Assembly (NCBI RefSeq): GCF_036711975.1
Contig: NC_091968.1
Location: forward strand, 1,674,001-1,738,000
Direction: 5' to 3'
DNA length: 64,000 nt
Origin: Onthophagus taurus
Taxonomy: Eukaryota > Arthropoda > Insecta > Coleoptera > Scarabaeidae
Shown: positions 1 to 9,293 of the stretch, in pieces
Layout of the letters: each line of letters begins with the position of its first letter
Position numbering within the stretch: position 1 is the stretch's first letter
The notes under the pieces: model-generated
Seen by the model: the letters and a program-made list of their open reading frames with translations, nothing else
Databases searched by the model: none
Told to the model about the DNA's origin: nothing
Position numbers and translations under genes: made by a program

Positions 1-1430
1 CTGTTTTGGCAATAATTTAGTAATGTTATGTATTAGGCCTTTATGCCATACTTTATAGAATGCTTGGGCTACATCAACAAATATAGCAGAGCAAATTTTT
101 TTCCTTCGAGATTTTTTTTCGAATTGATACTCAGGAATAAGTTGGTTTTGTTCTATTAATGGTTTAAGTCCTTTGAGGAACAGTTTTTCAAAGAGTTTTG
201 AGATTACTAGAAACAACGAGATTGGTCTGTATGAAGCCACATTCTATAGTAATTTTATTAGCTTAGATATTATAATTACCTCTGCAGTCTTCCACATATT
301 AGGTACGTGTTAGTTTTAAGATTGCTTTTCTAGGAACGTTTTTTACGATTTCTCCTGTAATCAAGTCAAAACCTGGTGTTTTCTTTGCACTTATATTCTT
401 CCTAATTTCTTTAGCAACTTCATTTAGCGTTATATGTTTTATACGTTTATTAGTATTAACACATTTTTTGATCTCTTCACAATCGGAGCTTATATCGTTT
501 GGCTGGAAAGTTTTTTCTAGATGATTTGCAAATAATTCTGCCTTTTGTTTATTAGTTCTTGCCCACGTTCCATTATCAGTTCTGAGAGGTTGATTTTGAG
601 TAATAGGACGTTTGAGCTTTCTTGTTGCTCTCCATAATGAATAATCACTTCAATCAATAATCGCTTTAATTGTTGTGTCAGATTATTGAATTTACTTTTA
701 TCGATACCATGTTCTTCTAGGTTTTCTTTTTCTGCAATTAGTATTCTAATTTGTTGAGGGTAATTGTTGCCAACACTTTTACGTTTCAGTTATTTTGTGT
801 TATTCCTTGCTGCAAGCTGAACATCTCGTACAAAGTTTTCCTCAACCGTATTTTTCCTTCAAGTTCCAATCTAAAGCTTTCCCAATCCGTTGTATCATTC
901 GTCAGGGTTGGTTTTCTTTCCTTTTCAATGATCTTTTCACTTAAAGTCAGTACCACTGCTGTATGGTCCGAAGCTAGGCATAGTTATCGTGCACTTCCAG
1001 AAAAGTGGGTGAAAATTTCTTTGATATAATGAAGTCCAATAAATCAGGTCTCTTATCCGCATTAGTGGGCCAGTAAGTTGGGTTTTCTGATAAATGATAG
1101 TTGGTTCCAGTTCTTTCCCTTTTGTAGTTATGACTTCTGATCCCCATTATGTGTTTTTTGCATTAAAATCGCCACCCAAGAGAAATTTGTTTCCAAGATG
1201 GTGTAAGTAGCTTTTATAATTTCTTGTTGTTGTGCCTCGGCGAAAAATATGCTGCTGCAACTATCATATTTTGATTATTGATTTTGACACCAACTACACA
1301 CATCAATATTTTCTCTTGTAATTATTGCGCTTCCACCTCTTGCTTCATTGCTGGGGTGGATGTCGTGGTATGTTTTGTAAAATCTTATATTAATAGTTTA
1401 TTGTTTTGTTAGATGTGTTTTTGTAATGAT
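1..1430 (-). mobile_element. Jockey-like LINE remnant (endonuclease and RT pieces)
   Basis: The minus strand carries broken pieces of a non-LTR retrotransposon. At about 1-180 it reads KLFEKL..PLIEQNQLIPEYQF and then SAIFVDVAQAFYKVWH, the RT finger and motif A region typical of the Jockey clade. At about 1030-1190 it reads GGDFNAK followed by TQLTGPLMRIRDL, the endonuclease domain. Frameshifts and stops throughout show it is dead. It is cut by the window start and lies in the Prp3 intron upstream of the last exon. The class is clear; the exact family is not. Confidence 0.75.
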
Positions 1431-1482
1431 AAGAAAGCTGCAATTGTTTCTTCTTAACTCACTTTATTAAATTTTTTTTTAG

Positions 1483-2234
1483 TTGATCCATTACGTCCTG
1501 TCTATATGCCAGTATTTTTAACGAAAAAAGAACGTAAAAAACTTCGTAGGCAAAATCGCCGTGAGATGTGGAAAGAAGAACAAGAAAAGATTAGATTAGG
1601 TTTAGAAGCCCCCCCTGAGCCAAAATTGCGAATTTCAAATTTAATGCGAGTTCTTGGAACGGAGGCGGTTCAAGATCCAACAAAAATCGAAGCGCACGTT
1701 CGTGAGCAAATGGCAAAGCGACAAAAAGCTCACGAAGAAGCCAACGCTTCCCGCCGATTAACAGCGGATCAAAAACGCGATAAAAAAATTAAAAAAATCA
1801 AGGAAGATACTTCAACGGGGGTTTACGTTTCTGTTTTTCGTATTCGAGAGTTACATGAATTGGCTTCGAAAAAATTTAAAGTTGAAACGAATGCGAAACA
1901 ATTATTTATGACTGGGTGTGTGCTTATGTATCCGGATTGTTGTGTTGTTGTGGTTGAAGGGGGTCCAAAACAACAAAAAAAGTATAAAAGATTGATGTTG
2001 CATCGGATTAAATGGGAGGAAGATACCGTTAAGGATCCGGATGGGAATGAAGTACCAAATAAATGTACCTTAGTTTGGGAGGGGACGAGTAAGCAAAGAA
2101 ATTTTGGAGAAATTAAATTTAAGGTTGTTCCAACGGAAAGAATGGCGAGGGAACATTTTAAGAAACACAAAGTGGAACATTATTGGGATTTAGCTTATAG
2201 CGGGGCGGTGTTGGAGCCTACCATTGAATCATGA
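1483..2234 (+). CDS. Prp3: Prp3 (U4/U6 snRNP protein PRPF3), terminal exon
   Basis: C-terminal part of the spliceosomal protein PRPF3/Prp3, which binds U4/U6 snRNA in the nuclear tri-snRNP. A T-rich tract and AG at 1481-1482 give the acceptor. The frame then reads [20 protein letters not shown] and runs 250 codons to TGA at 2232-2234. Visible family blocks are [37 protein letters not shown] and, in the C-terminal DUF1115-type domain, [28 protein letters not shown] and [18 protein letters not shown], all very close to the animal family. ATG at 1506 is internal; the true start and earlier exons lie left of the window, because this intron is filled with a LINE. Identity is near certain; the acceptor is a prediction. 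Confidence 0.95.
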
Positions 2235-2730
2235 GGAATTGGAATGTGTAAACCAATTAATTTAGGTTTGCACTAATTTCATTATTAAAAATTAATTTTT
2301 TTTGTGTAAATATTGAATTTAAGATATGAAAACAAAAATTATTAATAAAATTAATAAATAAATAAAAAAGCGATGATATAATTATTAATCAATTTATAAT
2401 TTGTTTTGACAAAAAAAATTGTGTATGGTAGGTTATGTAAGTTAAGATGGAATTAAAAGTTTTGTATAAAACAAAAAATTGTAAGAGGAATAAGATTGTG
2501 TTCTTAATTTGTATTGAAATTAATTAAAAATAGATGATGTTTTAAATGAAAAATTCCTTCTTGGTTTTCTTTTGCAACTCCAAAGACAGAAACTCCATGT
2601 CATTCGGATTTTAGGAAGTAGGTTGTTATCAAATTTAATGGCAATTAACACGTTTAGACTTGCCATAGCGGATGAATTTCAGTTATGAAAATAATGTGAT
2701 GAATTGGCATGATTTAAGAGTAAGTAGAAT
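2235..2730 (+). other. Prp3 3' flank, AT-rich, no gene seen
   Basis: AT-rich DNA after the Prp3 stop, with AATAAA-like strings around 2345-2365 that could serve polyadenylation. No coding frame or repeat family was recognised here. Confidence 0.4.
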
Positions 2731-2734
2731 TTAT

Positions 2735-3056
2735 TATTTCAAGAACTAGAAACTGCAAGTGAAAATTATGGAAAAAGTGACAGGTGGAAGACACAACACG
2801 CTAAGTGATGCAAGAAGCAAATGTCAGAAAGTGAATATCATGGAGTAGGTAGATGGAAAAAAAATGTTAGATAGGAAAAGATTACAAACAGAAGATATTG
2901 CTGACAAAAAACTGGATACTGTTTACAGGCTAAATATTACTCCTACAAGTAAATATTGCTGGTAAAAGATTAAATATTGCTTGCAGAGGACTACTTAGTT
3001 GCTGTCAGCAGAAGATTAGATACTAAAATCAAAAAACAAGATATTTTTTGTTGTGT
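2735..3056. repeat. Degenerate satellite-like repeat (copy 1)
   Basis: Contains GAAGACACAACACGCTA, GTGACAGGTGGAA and TGTCAGAAAGTGAA units, followed by the TACTG...AGAAGA minisatellite. The same order of units recurs in the longer array at 9474-10200, so this is a shorter copy of one dispersed family. Confidence 0.6.
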
Positions 3057-3186
3057 CTTATAAACGCTTCGTGTTTATGCCGCACACTTGCTGCTCTATG
3101 TGTAGACACAGCATAAAGCCTAGGTTACACGTAACGAGTACAGTGGCGAGACAGTGTTCACAGCCGAGCCCTCGATTGGTATAAAT

Positions 3187-3393
3187 ATACAGGATGGTCC
3201 ATTTTACGTGAGACAAGCGATTATCTCGAAAACGATTCATTTTACTTAAAAGATTTGACGTTTCGGATGCCATGTTGCAAACTTCTTCAGAAACAGGTTC
3301 GAAGTGACAGAACAACTTTCATTTGGTTCATTTTTATATAAAATGAACCATTTTCAAGATAATCGCTTGTCTCACGTTAAATTGACCTGTATT
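3187..3393 (-). mobile_element. Short inverted-repeat element carrying a hammerhead-like core
   Basis: The arm at 3193-3243 (GTGAGACAAGCGATTATCTC within it) is mirrored at 3342-3390 (GATAATCGCTTGTCTCAC). The outer ends read ATACAGGATGGTCC and TTGACCTGTAT, a mariner-like MITE style with TA at both sides. Between the arms, on the minus strand, is the hammerhead-like segment 3253-3294 also found after the Penelope element at 6980. Confidence 0.6.
3253..3294 (-). ncRNA. Hammerhead-ribozyme-like motif (degenerate)
   Basis: The minus strand reads CTGAAGA, a hairpin with GCAACATGGC at its tip, then GAAACGTC, flanked by GTTT and AAAT, which can form a short stem I. Stem II is weaker than in the 6980 copy: the lower part has two mismatches. 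Probably a decayed copy of the same Penelope-type terminal sequence. Confidence 0.35.
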
Positions 3394-3504
3394 AGCGAGC
3401 GCTCATCCTAGTACCAGGGCGAGGCAGTCACTCGGACCCTGTTTTATTCAATCTATTTAGTGGACCGAATGTCCACTGTTTCGTGAAATTGACTGATTTT
3501 ATTA

Positions 3505-3813
3505 TTGACAATATGGCTAACTTTATTTAAATGCGACTGTGATACTACAAATAAAATTATTCAAACGTATAAATTACATGCACGTTTGTGGAACTTCGAG
3601 TTTTTAAAGTACAAAAGTAAACAAAAACGAGACGCGGCATATGTTTCAATAGCTGAAGACATGAATATTGCTGGTTTTGGAATACAAGATATTAAGAATA
3701 AAATTAAAAGTTTAAGATCGACGTATAGTCAGGAATTAAAGAAATTGAATGATTCAAAGAAATCTGGTGCTGGTTTCGGCAAAAAAAAAGATAGAAGAAG
3801 TGTTCGTGAATGA
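3505..3813 (+). pseudogene. MADF-domain fragment, probably transposon-derived
   Basis: The frame carries most of a MADF (Adf-1-like Myb/SANT) DNA-binding domain: LHARLWNFEFLKYKSKQKRD, then AYVSIAEDMNI and IKNKIKSLRSTYSQELKKL, ending in KKSGAG. The family's usual continuation (a tryptophan/tyrosine-rich helix) is lost to a stop at 3811. There is no good start and no exon context. MADF proteins are often partners of Harbinger transposases in insects, which suggests a mobile origin; that is inference. Confidence 0.55.
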
Positions 3814-3889
3814 TCAGAAAAGGTCATACAAAAATGTAAGTATTTACTTATTTATTTTTATTAAGGTGTCTTTATAAAGAATTATGAAA

Positions 3890-4370
3890 TCATTCCGTCT
3901 TGCCACGAAACAGCACCTGCTTTACTAAAGAATTTGGCATATTTATCTCGAAACTGCCTTGCTTGTCCTGCTGCATTATTGGTATTATGATTCCTGAATC
4001 AATATCTTCTTCGTCAACACAACCCTTCGGTAAGTAGTGGCTAGAACTTGTGAAACGAATGAGATCATCAACTATTAAGCACCAGAGAAGCGGTGAGAGT
4101 ACCCCACCTTGTGGGCAACCCTTAACCACAGCTCTCTGTACTGTGTGTCCTTTCGCCTTAGTCTGAACAACTCTGCTTGCTAGCATTGTTTTAATCCAGC
4201 CCGCGATGATCGATGGCACTCTTCGAGATTCCAGTGCAAGGTTAATGCTACTAAAGGTGGTTTTGTCAAACGCTCCCTCTATGTCAAGGAAAGTTCCCAG
4301 AATGGACTCTTTCGAATCAAGTGCTTGTTCGATGCGCCCCACTACCATGTGTAGGGCGCTATCCACAGAT
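3890..4370 (-). mobile_element. LINE reverse transcriptase fragment
   Basis: The minus frame reads GTFLDIEGAFDKTTFSSINL (RT motif A region), GWIKTMLASR and VVKGCPQGGVLSPLLWCLIV (motif B), so this is an RVT_1 piece of a non-LTR retrotransposon. The part after LIRF (below about 4060) stops resembling RT, marking a junction. The YxDD box is absent, so the fragment is not functional. R1/LOA-like affinity is only a guess. Confidence 0.75.
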
Positions 4371-4658
4371 TTACCTTTGATATTGCATGTTGGTTTGCCG
4401 CGTTGATATCTGTGGATTATTTTCCATTGATCCTAAAACTACTACTTCTTCTAATTCCCCGTCTTCATTCGGTATATAAGTTTTTGATCTTTTCTTTTCG
4501 AATTGGCCGCTAGTTTGTAGATTATACCATAATCTTCTAAAAATATCATTAAAAGGTTGCCGCCTCTCTGGATATCGTTCATGATATAAATTTCCTGCAG
4601 TCTCCCCAGATTGTATAAAACATTCATTATATGACACTATTTTGAAAGTTGATGACAA
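4371..4658 (-). pseudogene. Mariner-like transposase N-terminus (DUF4817-type HTH)
   Basis: The minus frame reads YNECFIQSGETAGNLYHERY, then PERRQPFNDIFRRLWYNLQT and NNPQISTRQ. This is the N-terminal helix-turn-helix of an insect mariner-like transposase family, the same family as 14385-15290. Only the DNA-binding part remains; it abuts the LINE fragment at 4370. Confidence 0.6.
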
Positions 4659-5025
4659 CTTAGTAATACTCTAACGATAAGCACTAACACTTACAACTTG
4701 AATCAAAATTTGACAGATAGATACTCATAAACAATGCATTTGTTTTATCGAAACGCCGTCAAAGCCCACTAGCCTACTAGTACACAATTGAAAATCTTAA
4801 AAGTTTTCAAGTTGTATATTTCAAAAAAGACTTGAACGAGATATCAAGTGTGTATAGGGTGTTCCATATAAAAAAAATCATTTTTATGTCAATAATCACT
4901 AAAATATTGCTTTGAGGGAAAGCTAACTTATTCCATCGAATTCTACATAAAAAGTTGCTTTGGAAATGTTTTCACAGAAAGGAAGATTTTTCAATAAGAA
5001 AAAAGTGATGACGACTTTTCGAAAT
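4659..5025. other. Unassigned AT-rich spacer
   Basis: No coding frame recognised. A phrase near 4858 (GGGTGTTCCATATAAAAAAA) resembles the ends of other short insect transposons, so a decayed element is likely but not shown. Confidence 0.3.
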
Positions 5026-5105
5026 ATAAGTACGAAGGCTTTCACGGCCGGTGTGAATTAAACTAAGATTATGCGAATGTCCCACTAACGAAAGACGAAA
5101 CCTCT

Positions 5106-6885
5106 GTGCTCGCCAAAGGATTGAACTTCGCAATCGCCCCGAAGAAGGCCCCAAAGGAGGAAATCATCTGCGAAGTGGAAGCAGCTGTTCGAGGGATGCC
5201 TGCACTGAAAGCCGAAGAGATCCGACAAGAAGTTGCGAGAGTATTAAAGTCAGCAAAACCACCAAAATCCAACTTGACGGTTGGTGAAAAGAAGGCACTT
5301 CGATCTATAAAAGAAAAATCAGAAATCGTCGTGTTACCAGCAGACAAGGGGAATACGACGACAAAATGATGAACCTACTGGACCCAGCCACCTACAGGAA
5401 GATCAAGAAGGACCCCACAGACAAAATCGTTAGAAAAATAAAGGAACTGATAAAATCCACAGGAATTCCAGCAGAAAGGTTTGTTTGTGCAGGCGCCGGT
5501 ACCACCAAGAATCTACGGACTACCGAAGATTCACAAACCAGACGTCCCCCTCCGCCCTATCGTCAGCGCCATCAACTCCCCAACATACCAGCTGGCCAAA
5601 CATCTTGCAAAGATTCTGTCTCCCTTTACAGGTAACACGGAATCGTATGTCAGGGATTCTACACATTTTGTGGAATCGGTAAAAGGTGTAAAGCTGGATG
5701 CTGGGGATATGTTGGTAAGTTTCGATGTGGAATCCCTTTTTACTATGGTACCAGTTAAGGATGCTGTAGAGGGTCTTCGCCGAAAACTCATTCCGGAGGG
5801 TTTACCAGGATACGTGCCAAATCTGGTGGAGTATTGCTTATCGTCGACGTATTTCAGTTGGAAAGGAGAATTTTACGAGCAGTTCGAAGGGGCAGCCATG
5901 GGATCTCCACTATCGCCAGTTATAGCTAATTTCTACATGGAATTATTCGAAGAGGACGCTTTGAAGAAGAGCCAGTGGAAACCAAAACTATGGCTCCGAT
6001 ATGTGGATGACACGTTTGTGATATGGCAACATGGTCAAAAACGGCTCCAAGAGTTCTTGGATCACTTGAACTCTCAACATCCTATGATTAAGTTCACCAT
6101 GGAAACAGAAACTGCCAAAAAACTACCTTTCCTAGATGTGTTGGTCACCAGGACGACAAATGGAGATATAGAACTTGGTGTATACCGAAAGAAGACCCAT
6201 ACCAACAGGTATTTACAGGCATGTTCACATCATCATCCCCAACAGAAGAGGTCCGTGATCCGTACATTATTTCAGCGAGCAGCGAGACTATGTGAAGGAG
6301 AGAACTTGAAGAAGGAGCAACACTTTCTACGAGGCGTGCTGCAGAAGAATGGATACATTTCGAGGGACATCAACCAGGCCATCAAGCAGCGAAAGCAGAA
6401 AGAGGACACGGTAAGTACAAAACCACTTGGATTTATCTGTCTTCCCTATGTTTCAGGTGTAACGGAACGAATTGCTAGGCACCTCAAGAAGAACGACATC
6501 GTAGTGTGGTACGGCACGGTCAGCAAAATTCGGAACACACTCCCGATAGCCAAGATATCGTGTAGTTGTGGGAAGGTTTATGTTGGCCAAACTGGACGCA
6601 ACGTCGAGTGCCGCATCAAGGAGCATGAGAGGGATGTAAGGCTGAAGAAGATTCAGCAGTCGGCGGTTGCGGAACATTGCCATGCAGAGGGGCACCGAAT
6701 AGACTTCGAACAAACAAAGGTGCTGGCTAGGGATAACAGATATTACTGACAAGAGAAGCCATAGAGATCCACCGACATAAAAATAACGTCAACAGAGAGG
6801 ATGGCTGGGAGCTTAGCAGAACATGGAAGATGGTGGTGAACACGAAGACCTCTTCCCGCCTCACACCGGACGCGACGCAATTAGT
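5106..6885 (+). pseudogene. PLE reverse transcriptase / GIY-YIG protein, frameshifted
   Basis: Three overlapping frames make up the protein. 5106-5369 holds the N-terminal part, ending at VVLPADKGN. 5366-5490 reads MMNLLDPATYRKIKKDPTDK. 5481-6749 holds the rest: IYGLPKIHKPDVPLRPIVSA, MLVSFDVESLFTMVPV (motif A), AAMGSPLSPVIANFYMELF (motif B) and LRYVDDTFVIWQ (YVDD catalytic box). Near the C-terminus CSCGKVYVGQTGRNVECRIK is the GIY-YIG endonuclease core. After the stop at 6747 another frame continues with REAIEIHRHKNNVNREDGWE. At least three frame breaks (about 5366, 5490 and 6745) mean it is not expressible as one protein, although both catalytic domains look intact. Confidence 0.85.
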
Positions 6886-6979
6886 TATTAATTAGTTTGT
6901 AATTAGCGTTAACTGATTATTAATTAGTTTTTCCGACTTATATATAGTTACCGATTTTTGATCTCGTCACTTCGAACCA

Positions 6980-7021
6980 GTTTCTGAAGAAGGTTGCAAC
7001 ATGGCATCCGAAACGTCAAAC
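6980..7021 (+). ncRNA. Hammerhead-ribozyme-like motif in PLE 3' region
   Basis: The order is GTTT - CTGAAGA - A - GGTTGC/AACATG/GCATCC - GAA - ACGT - C - AAAC. Stem I can form from GTTT/AAAC (4 bp). Stem II is GGTTGC with GCATCC (5 pairs plus a U-U mismatch) and a six-base loop. GAAACGTC matches the GAA plus minimal palindromic stem III plus cleavage-site pattern described for hammerheads of Penelope-like elements, which act as dimers. One extra base (A) between CUGAAGA and stem II is a departure from consensus. Activity is inferred, not shown. Confidence 0.5.
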
Positions 7022-7030
7022 CTTTTATTA

Positions 7031-7949
7031 AAAGACGCACGGCAAAACCCGAAAGTTTCTAGTTTTAGTTCTAATCTTAGTTTAATTTGACTTTTTGAAA
7101 AACACCTGTATCTCTGAAACCGTAAGAGATATCGATATGCGGTTTTCGCCATTAAGTTTCTTATAAAAATCGAACCTCAGATACTGATATCATCTCTTAT
7201 AGAAAGAGGAGTTTCCATTTAAAAGTGTCCAATTTGGTCCAACCTGTACATCAAGTCTCAAAAGCGATTTAAATTTATCAGGATCTTCTGATTGAAATTC
7301 ATTTAAAAGAGTGTTTGAAGCACCAAGATCTGATCTCAATAAAATCCATTGTCTTCTTCGCCCAATGTAACCTAGGCTTAACTATGCTCGACTACAAAGA
7401 GACTTAAAATTTTGGGTTTGAACTGAAAAACAAGCCTCATTTAAATGAAAACAACTTATTGGTTTTATATATATTTTTTATTATTTACGAAACAAAACAA
7501 TATGTTTCCGTTTGCATTATTTCGAATACAATAATAATATTAATCATAGCATAGTCTTCAGGAAACTGAAAAACTGAGTTCTCATCGACTCAATCTCCAC
7601 TTAAAAAGTCTTTTTTTAAAAACACCTCCGTTTCAAAATACAAGAAAATCGTCATCGTTTCCCTTCAAATCTTTAATCTCATTAATTAAATTATTAATTA
7701 ATTATTAATTAATAATAATAGGTAATTTTTATACATTGTATGTACTGGATCACAACCGTCATCACGAGTTTACTTCTTATTAATTCTTTTTTATTTAATT
7801 TTTTTGATGGTAATTATGGTAAAAACACTTTTTGTTTTATTAATCTTCTTTTTTCCTCTCAGAATCATTTTCATCGATTTATTCCAATTTTTTTTATCTC
7901 CTTTTCTTCAGAAACAAAATTATAAATGCTAAATATATGACAGCCTGCG
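7031..7949. other. Spacer and Raf 3' UTR region
   Basis: 7035-7080 is a scrap of the palindromic TAGAACTA family. Around 7100-7260 are phrases typical of short TIR elements. From about 7450 to 7949 the DNA is AT-rich and is the expected position of the Raf 3' UTR on the minus strand. The small plus-strand frame at 7740-7925 has no gene character. Confidence 0.4.
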
Positions 7950-9293
7950 TTAAATCGGACCAACACCGGCCGTTAAAAATAAAAAATTACTTGAAGGGCC
8001 GAAATTAACGGGAGTTTTAGGGCTAGCACAAGCATAAATAAATTCGTCGGATTGTAATTGAGCCCTCGACATGTTCGGTTCTGATGTTGAACGATGAAAT
8101 TTAGGCATGTTCCTTGAAAACCCTTCCAAAGAAGTGTAAATTTGTTTAAATAAAGGTCGTTCATCGCGGTTATATTTAATACAATCCTCAACTAAACGTT
8201 TAAACGCTTTTGGTGTGTCCGATCTGATTTTGTGTAAATCCGGTTTTAAAAAACCTCTCCCAACCATGTATAAAATTTGATCTTTATTATTAATATGACT
8301 ATAAGGAAGTTGCATCGCTAACATTTCATATAAAACAACCCCAAAAGCGTAAACATCCGATTGGAAACTGTACGGATTATCTTCTTGCATTCTTATTATT
8401 TCTGGGGCCATCCACAAAATTGAACCTGTCGGTTGATGAAATTGTCTAGATCCGGCCCAACGAGTTTTCGCAGTTGCCAAACCGAAATCACCAATTTTTA
8501 CGGTTAAATCTTCGTGTAAAAAGATATTATTCGATTTTAAATCGCGATGAATTATGTTTTTAGCGTGTAAATAGTCCATCCCTTGACTCGTTTGTCTCGC
8601 AATTTCAATTAAAGTTGTTAATTCAAATTTCGATTCGAATACATGTAAATGTTTATATAAACTTGAACCTTCACACCACTGGGTTACAATTGCTAAACTC
8701 GGTTGACTAACACATCCCATAAACAATAAAATATTAACGTGACGTGTTTTCCTTAAAACCGCAACTTCATTTTTAAACGCTTGTAATTGTGCGGTCGTCG
8801 GATCTTTTACGTTTAACATTTTAACAGCGACCGGGCCGTGCCAATGAGCTTTATAAACAGTTCCAAAACTACCCGAACCAACACGAGGACCAATAAAAAT
8901 TTCACCCGGCGAAATTTCCCAATCTTCGATACTCTCGCGTGGCGCTAAAAGCGGTTTGCTTTCATCGGCCGATCTCGCACGCTGTCTTCGTGGTTGCAAC
9001 GAACCGGTTGGGGAAGCTTGAGTACTTCTACAATGAGGGGACGATTCACCGTCGTTGTTGGTGTTGTTGCGATTTAATGATAAAGATCGCGGGCAATCGA
9101 CGTCGTGGACTCCGCGGACATTGTTTATACAAACGTTTGGAGCTGAACTTGAACGATCTTGATGGCCTAAGGTACCACTATGACGTTGACGGTCTAAATA
9201 GGCGTGTTCTGCACGGCCAGGGTGAAGAATACCAGCGCTTGAATCGTTTGTACGTGCTAATAATGCACAATAATATGCGTCTGTCATACGGTT
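7950..9293 (-). CDS. Raf: Raf exon: CR2, kinase domain and C-terminus
   Basis: One 448-codon exon with an acceptor AG at 9295-9294. Counting from its first Met: RSSSAPN at about residues 45-51 is the CR2 14-3-3 site, the kinase domain starts near IEDWEI (about 120), [15 protein letters not shown] is the glycine loop and VAVK carries the catalytic lysine. HRDLKSNN is the catalytic loop, [11 protein letters not shown] begins the activation segment, GSILWMAPE ends it, and RSTSEPN near the C-terminus is the second 14-3-3 site. All catalytic residues are present, so this should be an active kinase. Confidence 0.95.
   Translation of the reverse strand, partial: NRMTDAYYCALLARTNDSSAGILHPGRAEHAYLDRQRHSGTLGHQDRSSSAPNVCINNVRGVHDVDCPRSLSLNRNNTNNDGESSPHCRSTQASPTGSLQPRRQRARSADESKPLLAPRESIEDWEISPGEIFIGPRVGSGSFGTVYKAHWHGPVAVKMLNVKDPTTAQLQAFKNEVAVLRKTRHVNILLFMGCVSQPSLAIVTQWCEGSSLYKHLHVFESKFELTTLIEIARQTSQGMDYLHAKNIIHRDLKSNNIFLHEDLTVKIGDFGLATAKTRWAGSRQFHQPTGSILWMAPEIIRMQEDNPYSFQSDVYAFGVVLYEMLAMQLPYSHINNKDQILYMVGRGFLKPDLHKIRSDTPKAFKRLVEDCIKYNRDERPLFKQIYTSLEGFSRNMPKFHRSTSEPNMSRAQLQSDEFIYACASPKTPVNFGPSSNFLFLTAGVGPI

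Larger units (their letters stand above)
5025..7030 (+). mobile_element. Penelope-like retroelement (PLE) with GIY-YIG endonuclease
   Basis: A nearly complete Penelope-type element. The 5' part carries GGCTTTCACGGCCGG at about 5037, a phrase common at insect PLE starts. It is followed by RT and GIY-YIG coding sequence (5106-6885), then non-coding sequence with a hammerhead-like motif at 6980-7021. Composition is distinctly more GC-rich than the flanks, which suggests a fairly recent insertion. Exact ends and target duplications were not determined. Confidence 0.8.

Noticed and set aside
1823-2170. 115-codon minus-strand frame
   Set aside because: It is the antisense of the highly conserved Prp3 exon and has no family resemblance.
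5531-5791. Minus-strand frames over the Penelope RT
   Set aside because: Shadows of the RT reading frame; no start context or domain.
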